Assembly: GCF_047948215.1 (NCBI RefSeq)
Contig: NC_134458.1
Coordinates: 139,236,536 to 139,300,535 of the forward strand
Direction: 5' to 3'
Origin: Lycorma delicatula
Lineage: Eukaryota > Arthropoda > Insecta > Hemiptera > Fulgoridae
DNA: 64,000 nt
The notes under the pieces are model-generated. The model made no database searches. It was not told the origin of the DNA and saw only the letters and a list, made by a program, of their open reading frames with translations. How positions within the stretch are numbered: the first letter of the stretch is position 1; every line of letters begins with the position of its first letter. The position numbers and the translations under genes were made by a program. Shown piece after piece: positions 12,301 through 19,070 of the stretch.

Positions 12301-15300
12301 TCTGTATAATTTAAAATAAGAATGCTACATCTTATGGAAAAAGTGATGATAATGGCTGTTTTTACTTATTGGCAAGTTAGAAAAAGGCTTATTACTCAAG
12401 AAAAAAATTTTTTTTAAATATAAAAAAATATTTTTTTGCCACTACAAGGTGGGTGGGTAGTTATCATGTACCAAATATTATCAAAATCAAAAATAGTAAT
12501 GCTCTGATCATTTGTTGAATTAAAATGGAATACATCAGACTGAATTACAATAATCAGTCAAACATTTTTAGTCACTTTTAAATTCAGACTAGTCTTTATT
12601 ACCGAAATATTAACTTGCCGATATAAAACTTTAACATTTGAATAACAGTTGTGTAATTTTGTATTGGATTTTTTTAGATTTGTAAACAATTAAGTAAGAG
12701 GGGTATAAAATAGAAAGTAAAAAATTAGCCTGTGTGATTGGGGGAAGGTCACTCATTAGACTAAGTAAATGAGTGTCACTACTCATTTGGTACCAACAGG
12801 ATTAATTATAAAGTATTATATGAAGTGAAGCTTCATATTGATGTTGTGCTGGTCTATATATTAATTGCTTTTTTTATTTTATCTATTGTAGAGAGTTGAA
12901 TCCAAAAGATGTGGCAATTATTCGAGAAGTTTATGATAGTGAAAATGCACATGAGGCATTTGGAGATGAGTTAGAACGTGCTTTAGAGGCAGGCTGTGAA
13001 ATTATAATTATAGAACCTTCAAGGCTTGGAGATGAAACTGCACGCTGGATTTCTGTTGGGAATTGTTTACATAAGACTGCTGCATTATCTGGAATAGCAA
13101 CAATTGTAACAGGTGATAATAAATTTAAATAATAATTGATTGTGGTAACTGAATAAATATAGTTTTAGTGTTTTTTTAAATATAAAATAAATATTGTCCC
13201 GTACTTTAACCAGCATGTCTGGAGTAATGGAAGTGACAGCTGCTTCAATCCTGTCTCAGATTGGGTGGAGGCACATACACAAAGATCCTTTATAAAATCC
13301 CAAAGGAAAAAAGTCACATGGGATCAGATCAGGTGACCTTGGAGGCTATTTCTGTTACTGGGTCTATGCCAACTGAGTCATGGGGTAAACATCATTCAAC
13401 CAATTCCATACAGAGTTATGCCAGTGGTGGAAACATACCACCTTGTTGCCAAATAAAATTTTCTCGTCCATCTTAGAATTTAGTAAAAAGCCATGTAGGC
13501 AGCACATCCAAATAAGCAACTCCTGTTATGCTTGCTTCAGTTTGAAAGAACAGTTTGTAAACTTGCCGTCAGGATATTTACACAGAAAACATTTTCTTTT
13601 TTGGAATTCCTTTCACATTGTAAGAGTTGATGGGGATTTTCTGACCCCTAGATACAATTATGCGTTAACTTTTCCACTAGGATGAAATGTTGATTCATCA
13701 CAACACAATATGACCAAGAAAGTTCTTCATGCTGCAACATTTTGATTGCAAAGTCGGCATGTAGTGTAGTCTATAGCTTTAAAGTCTGTACCAGTTTCGT
13801 AAACAGTATGTGACATATGTAAACATTTCCTTAAAACATTCTACACTGTCAATACCAGCATTGCTAGTTTGCAGCTAGCTTTCCTGGCATTTTTTTTAGG
13901 ACTATGCAGGAAAGACTTTCTGATATGTACATAATTTTCTTCGGACACCCTCAGTCATCCCATATTCTTCCCTTTACACAGGCATCTGGCAGTTCCAAAC
14001 TGATTATGCCATTAATGAATGTTATTGTTTCTATCTCAACTTTATTGTCACAGAAGATCACAATTAAACTTTCTACAGAATGCACATTAAACTGCAATTA
14101 AAGATTCATATTTAGTTTACTGCAAAACACAGAAGGCTCTATTCAGGAGTTGCTATCTGTACTAGTGGCACTGAAGTGGAAAGATAAGGAATCAATGTAT
14201 GGCCATGCATGCAACTAAAATTGTCATTTTTTCTCTCCAATTCTAACTGTAAATCACCTCATCCAAGAGATATAACAAATTAAAAACCCCGATAATCTTT
14301 TATACACCCAGTATAAGTGAAGAATATGTTTATAGTATTTTTAAGTATTTGGTTATTGATTTTCCTCAAACATTTGATATGATATTACCCCTTATTATTA
14401 TTATAATATTGTTTAACTTTAATCAAATCTTAATGGATCCACCTTAGCAGTAAATATAAGAAAGATACTCATACATTTTTTAATTCATTTTCAAGTGTGA
14501 CACATTTTTATAGGAAGATTGTAGGTAAATTGTTAAAGTGTACATAGTGGTACATTTGTAACTGCATGGAGCTCACGTTGATTGACAGTTCTCAAATTAA
14601 CATAGACGTAAAGCAAAGGTGTGCTTAAAGTTGCTGTTTATCACTGACATTATTTCATCAATTGTGTTAATTTTAATTAGAATATAGAATTGCTGGATTG
14701 TGTAAATCCAACAATTCAACATTGTGTAGTTAGTTTCACAGATTTATCTTACACAAAATTATTAATGATTACATATGTAATTATTATTGTGAAACTTGAG
14801 TTAGTAGTTATTCAAAAAATCTAAAATTTAGTATTCAGAATTTTTAACTCAGCAATAAATTAAAAATATGGTGCAATGGAAAAAAAAAGTTGAAACAATT
14901 ATAAACACTTAACATAATTCTGATTCTTTCAAGCTCCATTAAAAAAAAAAAAAAATTAAATCAAACGCCAACTTTCTAGTATAGTCTCTAGATGAATTGT
15001 TTTGCTATCGGATCACATGATGTGTGAAGCTTCTGTGTTTCTTCATAATTTTTTCAGTGTGAAATTATAAAAAACATATTTTAATTATGAAAAATAGTGT
15101 ATTTTATAAGAAGAAAATTTAGCTTTGTATAAAACTCTTTTTCGAGTAAAAAACATTATTAAAACATTTTTAATATAAAAATTCATAATATTTGGTTGAT
15201 ATTAATGTTTACTTTTTGATGCAACTTTATTTACTGTACAGTCTTGATGCCTCCATTACTTTGTTTCAGAGATTGTATTGTAAGGTGGAAATGTTTATTT

Positions 15301-17159
15301 CATCTGAATGTAAAATATAATAATTTCTAAGGTAGATGTAAAAATGCAAAGCTAATTGCATGGTTTGGATTACTGATTAGTAGTATTTCTGATGCATATA
15401 GTATGAAATTTTTTTGTCTAGTTACACAATAAATTCTCATGTGATGATATAATTTGTTATATTTAAAACAAAGTAAAGCATATTTTTTCATTATGAAGAA
15501 TCTTAATAAAACATTAGATTACCATAATTATTTAACATGTTTACATATTTCCTTTATTTGTATATTGAGCTGTTTCAAGAAGACACAATGACTTTCAGGA
15601 TACAAAAATGGGCTGTCAGATTATTGTTTCACTCATGAATATGAATATCATATTAACCAATATCTTGTGTAGGAAAAAGGTAGGCCTATGGCCCGCCACG
15701 AAAACATTTCATTACACATAATTTTGTGAAATGTTTTTGCCAGTTGTAACTAAATAATGTTTGCGAATATAGCTTACTAACAAATTACAACGAAAAACTT
15801 CAAAATACTGAACATTTTTAGCTGTTTCTTAAGTTGTGATTTTTTAACACAGCTCTAACCCCCAATGTTTCTCTTTTTTATCCCCAAAACACAAATATAA
15901 TTTTACATAAATTGTTTGCATCAAGAAGTACAGATCTTTCAAATGAATTTATCATTCAAGAAGTATAAAACGTTCAAATTAATGAATTGTTCGTGTGATG
16001 TGCATAGCCACCCAGCGCACCACCATTGGTCTGTTCTTCACCAGTAGCAGCTAAAACAATTGTTGTGAGCACATATAACAAACAGACCCACTCATGATCC
16101 TTTTTTATGGGAAAGAAATTAAACATTATAACTTTTGTCGTTTATTTTTAATATTGCAATACATACATATATCAAATATGAAGTGTTCTCTTAAATACTC
16201 AAAATACTTCGTTGTATAAGAAAGATTCTTGAATAAATTACAATCGCATTTAAAGATGTAATTAAGCTCTTCATTTAAAACTGAGTTAAAAGAATTTTTT
16301 TCATATAGTAATTCACCTACCCTTGTCGATATGATATTTATGTGCCAGTTTGATAAAATATTTTTTTAATATAATTTACGTTTATGGAGAGGAACAGTTT
16401 GAATTTTATTTGAATAAATGGGAAGGAGATTGTAAGAGGTGATCTGAAAAATCTAGTATTAGATTTATTTGGTTTAAATCAAAATTTTGTATTTTCTAAA
16501 CAGTTTATGATTTGTAATATTTGGTTTAATTTTGAATTACTAGGTTTAGTTTTAGAAAAAATGATTGGAATCACTTAATTTCAATCTATTGTTGAAACAA
16601 TTTTGTTGCGTCTAGATGCTTAAATGAAAATTAATTTTATAAAATGTATGCAAATTCAGTTGTTCACTAAACTGATAAATAAACAACTTATGTTAAAAAT
16701 TTATCTCACTTGGTTAACTTTTCATGGTACTTCAAATACTGTTATGACAGTTTTTGAAATTTGAATATTTATTTCATATTCTGATTTGTCTTAAATCCTT
16801 CTTAGCTATTGTAAAATTTTTTCATTAACTATTAGAGGTTGGTCAAATTAATTTTTTTTTTTTTTGCAGGACTTGTTTGGCCAGATAAACCATTTACCTA
16901 CACACCACTTGGTATAGTATCATTTTTCTGTACTGGAATATATGATATATCATGGCAATTTGATCCATGTTGTCAGTATCAAGTGAACAAAAAAACTGAT
17001 ATACTTGCTAAGCTACCTGTTTATAGCAATCTTACATCTTCTTCACCGGTTGTATTAATTAGAAAGAGTGATTTTCGAAGGAAATTACTTCATACATGTA
17101 TCACATTAGCGTCAACTCTATTTTGTGTATGGAAACTTTATATTGTATATAATAAGTGA
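340..17159 (+). CDS. TMEM11: TMEM11 / PMI mitochondrial inner-membrane protein, 3 exons
   Basis: Orthologue of TMEM11 (fly PMI), an inner-mitochondrial-membrane protein that shapes cristae and is linked to the MICOS complex in other animals. Coding exons are 340-368, 12892-13112 and 16870-17159, giving 179 residues against about 190 in human. Exon 2 carries the family core, including IREVYDSENA, LERALEAG, IIEPSRLGDETARW and VGNCLHKTAAL. Exon 3 carries ISWQFDPCCQYQV, SSSPVVLIRKSDFRRKLLH and the C-terminus. Two hydrophobic stretches, TAALSGIATIVTGLVW and LGIVSFFCTGIY, are the expected membrane spans. Splices are AG/GTACGT to TAG/A (phase 2) and ACAG/GTGATA to GCAG/GA (phase 1). The frame is open throughout and no key segment is missing. 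Intron 1 is about 12.5 kb, swollen by nested transposons. Family identity is near certain; exon 1 is inferred from phase and a strong donor. Confidence 0.93.
369..2421. other. 5' part of TMEM11 intron 1, no feature seen
   Basis: AT-rich intronic DNA with poly-A and poly-T runs. The open stretch at 2000-2269 is lysine-rich and low-complexity, with no recognisable similarity, and I treat it as chance. Confidence 0.6.
2422..3137 (+). repeat. Left terminal inverted repeat of the long-TIR transposon
   Basis: Matches the reverse complement of 11934-12544 with scattered mismatches and several indels. Shared blocks include CATTTTAATTCAACAAAT, ATTTTTGATTTTGATRATW, AACTTGCCAAYAAGTAAAAA, CAGCCATT, GTAGCATTCTTATTTTA, ACAGAGGTCAAAA, TACAGCAGTAAGCAC and TTTAAAACCATATAAAAT. 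The left copy holds about 100 extra bases around 2828-2915 that the right copy lacks. The ORF at 3071-3526 begins in this repeat and runs into the LINE, so it is not a gene. Confidence 0.85.
3173..3183. repeat. Target-site duplication, left copy, of RTE LINE copy 1
   Basis: CTACTATACAA directly precedes the poly-T (the LINE tail in + orientation). The identical 11-mer is at 6489-6499 immediately after the LINE 5' end. Confidence 0.9.
3205..4227 (-). pseudogene. RTE LINE C-terminal RT and tail domain, broken
   Basis: Continues the RT in the -1 frame: [45 protein letters not shown], then the catalytic [19 protein letters not shown] (FADD box), KTKVMKCSRN and [18 protein letters not shown] premature TGA follows RIAQAK near 3711; copy 2 has CGA (Arg) there. 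A short tandem duplication of AATGTCAGGAAAAGATT near 3620-3660 shifts the frame again. The last part, 3618-3205, reads [45 protein letters not shown] and [12 protein letters not shown]. So this copy has at least two inactivating lesions downstream of the RT frame change. Confidence 0.85.
4222..6183 (-). CDS. RTE LINE endonuclease and N-terminal reverse transcriptase
   Basis: Intact for 653 residues from ATG at 6183 ([12 protein letters not shown]); an in-frame GTG further upstream extends it, but ATG is the better start. Residues about 30-290 are an AP-type endonuclease: [39 protein letters not shown], and SDHNLVIMKCRL with the catalytic SDH. A linker rich in Lys and Glu follows. The RT begins near [17 protein letters not shown] and continues through [46 protein letters not shown] and YLAFIDLEKAFDNV with the first catalytic Asp. 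The frame stops at TAG 4222-4224, inside the RT. The rest of the RT lies one frame back, behind a U UUA AAA heptamer at 4228-4234. Role in the cell: target-primed reverse transcription of its own RNA. Confidence 0.9.
   Translation of the reverse strand: MEAPSLVKYSGGKIVPRSDLRVGTTKEGVTRKLKINILRVGAWNVRSLKKVGRLENLKREMGRTNVDIVGISEVRWEEEGDFWSGDFRVINSTSNNGQAGVGFVMNKKIGRRVEYFKTHSDRIIVIRIKSKPKPTTIVNVYMPTSAHDDDEVECVYEEIDEAIKHVKGDENLIIVGDWNASIGKGKEGNIVGEYGLGKRNERGDRLIEFCTNYNLVIANTQFKNHNRRIYTWKKPGDTGRYQIDYIMVKQRFRNQLVDCKTYPGADIDSDHNLVIMKCRLGFKNLKKRCQMNRWNLEKLEKEEVKKIFEEDIARGLSKKDKVENVEEEWENVKKEILKSAEANLGGIKRTGRKPWVSDDILQLMDERRKYKNASYEESKRNYRKLRNAINRKCKLVKEEWIKEKCSEVEREMNIGKIDGAYRKVKENFGVHKLKSNNVLNKDGTPIYNTKGKVDRWVEYIEELYGGNELENGVIEEEEEVEEDEMGETILRSEFKRALKDLNGRKAPGIDGIPVELLRSADEEAIDRLYKLVCNIYENGEFPSDFKKSVIVMIPKKAGADKCEEYRTISLTSHASKILTRILYRRIERRVEEVLGEDQFGFRKSIGTREAILGLRLIVEGRLKKNKPTYLAFIDLEKAFDNVDWNKMFSILKN
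4228..4234 (-). promoter_or_regulatory. Candidate -1 ribosomal frameshift heptamer (U UUA AAA) in RTE LINE
   Basis: On the minus strand the frame reads ATT TTA AAA AAT TAG. The T TTA AAA is in the exact phase of a canonical X XXY YYZ slip site, and slipping back one base gives AAA TTA GGG TTC, which continues the RT domain. The same heptamer and stop are in copy 2 at 28784-28790. It could equally be an inherited loss of one A from an A7 run. Confidence 0.4.
6489..6499. repeat. Target-site duplication, right copy, of RTE LINE copy 1
   Basis: CTACTATACAA, identical to 3173-3183 and directly adjoining the LINE 5' end. Confidence 0.9.
6500..7023. other. Internal region of the long-TIR transposon before its gene
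   Basis: Probably the transposon's 5' region. A short Cys-rich reading near 6630-6680 (NPECKHCRRLSYCFDC in one frame) could be a decayed zinc-binding segment but has no start and is interrupted. Otherwise nothing is recognised. Confidence 0.35.
8072..8086 (+). repeat. Left terminal inverted repeat of Harbinger element
   Basis: AGTGAAGTGAATAAA, the reverse complement of 10782-10796. Confidence 0.8.
8355..9132 (+). pseudogene. Harbinger accessory DNA-binding (Myb/MADF-like) protein, frameshifted
   Basis: The first part (8386-8543, from ATG in ANIMSSEETNF) reads MSSEETNFEVQEPVEP and VLDRSMSSKRIAAKEKA, then a TAG. The same frame continues NTIQTEYQKSVGKSITVEKL and KKMLNNMKTDLKKKTDKNK to a second stop. 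The frame then shifts to 8674-9132: AVKLLKWESNLLELLEFQEN, a Pro/Gln-rich spacer, and a charged coiled-coil (KREEIKIKAEETKLEQEKIK) ending at 9132. Placement opposite the transposase and the KW-rich N-terminal helices followed by a C-terminal coil suit the second protein of PIF/Harbinger elements, which helps the transposase bind and enter the nucleus. The family call rests mainly on context. Confidence 0.6.
9513..10440 (-). pseudogene. PIF/Harbinger (HARBI1-like) DDE transposase, broken
   Basis: Read from high to low coordinate: RRYEDLIPFTKESVEFL, MEEFLRHLSDPGFQNGVSED, FGIHRSTVCKTFDYVLNKIN (helix-turn-helix), FPQNAHELNEAKRKW, then a frameshift near 10130. It continues ALIRAVDCTHLEINKP with the first catalytic Asp, ASWPGSSHDSV, and VCLLGDSGYGIAP with the second Asp. 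The next codon is TGA where the family has Trp, and the protein goes on TPFKPAG, ERVVIERIFGQLKKRFPIL with the catalytic Glu, ending in an acidic tail and RRNEIMALLLEN at 9513. All three catalytic residues survive, but at least one frameshift, one nonsense codon and a damaged N-terminus make it inactive. Confidence 0.85.
10782..10796 (-). repeat. Right terminal inverted repeat of Harbinger element
   Basis: TTTATTCACTTCACT, the reverse complement of 8072-8086. Confidence 0.8.
11934..12544 (-). repeat. Right terminal inverted repeat of the long-TIR transposon
   Basis: Inverted partner of 2422-3137, from GGGTACATCGTTTATGG to the end near CATCAGACTGAA. The divergence between the two arms is much greater than between the RTE LINE ends, so this is the oldest layer of the nest. 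Confidence 0.85.
12892..13112 (+). CDS. TMEM11: TMEM11 coding exon 2
   Basis: Acceptor ATTGTAG/A, donor ACAG/GTGATA. Encodes residues 10 (last base) to 84 (first base), the most conserved part of the family: IREVYDSENAHEAF, LERALEAG, IIEPSRLGDETARW and VGNCLHKTAALSG, entering the first membrane span. Confidence 0.92.
13113..13194. other. Start of TMEM11 intron 2
   Basis: Donor GTGATAAT followed by AT-rich intron; no other feature. Confidence 0.6.
13195..14315 (-). mobile_element. Decayed DD34D mariner-like element in TMEM11 intron 2
   Basis: The minus strand gives a broken mariner transposase related to the one at 43.5 kb. Recognisable pieces are GSENPHQLLQCERNSKKENV (near 13680), CMELVE, SHVTFFLWDFIKDLCV (family form SPDLTPCDFFLWGYVKD) and a C-terminal helix region near 13200. 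Stops and shifts are numerous and the + strand ORFs here are shadows. A possible outer end is near 14311, reading ACTGGGTGTATAAAAGATTA on the minus strand; the other end was not found. Confidence 0.7.
14316..15675. other. TMEM11 intron 2, AT-rich, no feature seen
   Basis: Low-complexity AT-rich sequence with poly-A runs. I see no coding potential or repeat structure. Confidence 0.55.
15676..16125 (+). repeat. Dispersed MITE-like repeat, copy A
   Basis: Two blocks recur near 52 kb. The block around 15710-15760 (AAATGTTTTTGCCAGTTGTA, then ACTAAATAA) recurs inverted at about 52010-52098. The block around 16038-16110 (AGTAGCAGCTAAAA, GTGAGCACATATAACAAACA, ATCCTTTTTTATGG) recurs in the same orientation at about 52110-52190. 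No coding capacity. Confidence 0.55.
16126..16869. other. 3' part of TMEM11 intron 2, no feature seen
   Basis: AT-rich, ending in a long poly-T tract and the GCAG acceptor of exon 3. Confidence 0.6.
16870..17159 (+). CDS. TMEM11: TMEM11 coding exon 3 (terminal)
   Basis: Acceptor TTTTTGCAG/GA. Residues 84-179 follow, with the second membrane span LGIVSFFCTGIY, the signature ISWQFDPCCQYQV, then KLPVYSNLTSSSPVVLIRKS and a C-terminal hydrophobic helix LASTLFCVWKLYIVYNK. Stop TGA 17157-17159. Confidence 0.93.
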
Positions 17160-17236
17160 CGCCAGATAAATAAGTTTTAATTGAATTATAAACGAACAAT
17201 TAAAATATGAATGTTGTTAATTAATAGCCTGTGTTA

Positions 17237-17470
17237 TTACATACACATAAATATAGCCTATTCTTATATGGTATAAATCTTATATAAAAAGAAATGATTT
17301 TAGCTATATTTTTTCAAATGGCTATTAAAATGTTAATACCTGAAAGTGATATTTTACATACACATAAATATAGCCTATTCTTATATGGTATAAATCTTAT
17401 ATAAAAAGAAATGATTTTAGCTATATTTTTTCAAATGGCTATTAAAATGTTAATACCTGAAAGTGATATT
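17237..17470 (+). repeat. 117-bp tandem duplication downstream of TMEM11
   Basis: 17237-17353 and 17354-17470 appear identical as read (both begin TTACATACACATAAATATAG and end GAAAGTGATATT). This sits in the predicted TMEM11 3' UTR. Such identity means a very recent event or an assembly artefact. Confidence 0.9.
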
Positions 17471-17471
17471 T

Positions 17472-17509
17472 TTACGTATATAAAATATATTTACGTATAT
17501 AAAATATAT
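17472..17509 (+). repeat. Short tandem repeat, two 19-bp units
   Basis: TTACGTATATAAAATATAT twice in a row, directly after the 117-bp duplication. Confidence 0.8.
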
Positions 17510-17857
17510 TTTTCTCAGAAAGTGTAAGTAAGAAAATAAGTCAGTATTTCAAAATGTGTAAAAAAAAAAATACTGATTGAGTCATGTATTTAAAATTTAA
17601 TCTCCTTTTTTATAATTATTTAATTTATTTATTATATTTAATTGAAAATCAGAGTAAATTATTTTGTTATTAGTTTTAAAAATATTTATTTTAAAGCAAA
17701 ATAATTTGTTGTTTATGATTCACACTGTATGTACCTTTAATTTAAAAGAGTAATCTACGTTTTCTTTTTGTAGTTATCAGATAAACATAAATATAAGTAT
17801 TTTCTGTTGGCATGGTTTGTTGCAATGTGTAATTTAATTTGATAAATATTATTTAAT

Positions 17858-17863
17858 AATAAA
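17858..17863 (+). terminator. Candidate TMEM11 polyadenylation signal
   Basis: AATAAA about 700 bp after the TMEM11 stop, shortly before an A-run. Other AT-rich candidates exist, so this is only the most plausible hexamer. Confidence 0.35.
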
Positions 17864-18460
17864 CATTTTTATATTTAAAAAAAAAATTCTTTACTGCATT
17901 TATTTTCTTCAAAATTGTGTTTTTTAGAGCACAATAACAAGAACAAAAGAAGTGTATCTTTTAAAATGTTGTATACATACTCACACACATATTACTTTAG
18001 TCCATTTTGTGTAATTGAACTTCTTTCTCCATGCTAAATGCCCAGTTCTATGTGGGTATTTCTGATAATAATTTTTCATTAGTCACATTTCCGTAGACTA
18101 AAAAATAATTTTTTTTTTTGTCATTTGACTAGTGCTATTCTATATTCTTTCTTAACATTCCTTTGCTATTCTTTTATATTTTTGGGCTTAACTTTTAACT
18201 TTCTAATCTAATCTTTGCCTCTTTGCAGTATTCTAATTATTTAATAATTAAAATAAAAAGGCGCTGAATAATGTCCAAGTTGAAGTTTTATGCTGTGCTA
18301 TTTTTCGATTGCTGTTAACTCAGAGCCAAAATAATAGAATCACTTTGCCTTTTTTATTACTGGCCTTCTGAGTATATTAACAATTAGTTTATATTGCCAA
18401 TAATGTAACACTTTCAGGGAGAAAGATAATCACATAACACAGAAACAAACATTTTTACAG
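17864..18460. other. Intergenic gap between two convergent 3' ends
   Basis: AT-rich sequence separating the predicted poly(A) sites of TMEM11 (+) and DHRS7B (-). No gene seen. Confidence 0.5.
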
Positions 18461-18466
18461 TTTATT
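18461..18466 (-). terminator. Candidate DHRS7B polyadenylation signal
   Basis: TTTATT on + (AATAAA on -), about 400 bp beyond the DHRS7B stop codon. It gives a 3' UTR of ordinary length. Confidence 0.4.
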
Positions 18467-18864
18467 TACAGATTTTAAAATTAACGAAAAAGTAAATGTG
18501 ACTTACTAGAATATAGCACTGTAAAGAGAATGTTTGCTGACTATAACTTTTTTTTACTTTAAATGGCAGCAGAATTATATATGAATAAAAAAAAGAAGTG
18601 GGTATAGGTATTGTGTAAACATTTAAATAAATAATTAAGACCATCTTCTAAGAAATATTGAAATCAGTATAATAAGTATATAATGTGAATTAGATCTAAA
18701 TATATATTAATCAAATTAAAATGAAATAAACAGCCATAAAGTAAGGCAGTGATGTGTAAAAAAAAAAAAAAAAAAATCCACCTAGTAAACCATGCAGATA
18801 ATAAGGACCTGTATATAAAATAAAATATAAATGATTATAGAAATTATCAAATAATGATTAATAA

Positions 18865-19070
18865 CTATGAATTTTTATCAGAAGTTGTATGTTTTGCTCT
18901 TTTTTTCATTACTAAGAAATATAAAGAAGGACATACAGTGCGTAAAAATATTGCAATACGAGGAGATGCTGGAGATATTAATAATTCATTTTTATCATCA
19001 GCAACACCGTCAAGAATTTGTTCTGCTACAGATTGCGGTGAATAACCACCAGCTGTAGTTTCATCAAGTA
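18865..19070 (-). CDS. DHRS7B: DHRS7B exon 6 (terminal)
   Basis: Acceptor TTTACAG/TA completing Val 246. Reads [67 protein letters not shown] and stop TAG (18867-18865). Matches the family C-terminus. Confidence 0.93.

Larger units (their letters stand above)
2422..12544 (+). mobile_element. Long-TIR DNA transposon with unassigned transposase, invaded twice
   Basis: The two ends are inverted copies of each other over about 600-700 bp. Left 2422 onward begins CAGACCGGGTATTTCATTTT; the right end read on the minus strand from 12544 begins TTCAGTCTGATGTATTCCAT. Between them lies a broken + strand gene (7024-8071, resuming 10797-11810) of a repeat-borne protein family. Two later insertions interrupt it: an RTE LINE (3184-6488) and a Harbinger element (8072-10796). 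Removing both leaves an element of roughly 4.1 kb. TTACA occurs at both edges (2419-2423 and 12545-12549) and may be a target duplication, but the exact ends are uncertain. I could not assign the superfamily. Confidence 0.8.

Noticed and set aside
17237..17509. CRISPR-like or satellite array
   Set aside because: Only two units of each repeat, no spacers, eukaryotic context.
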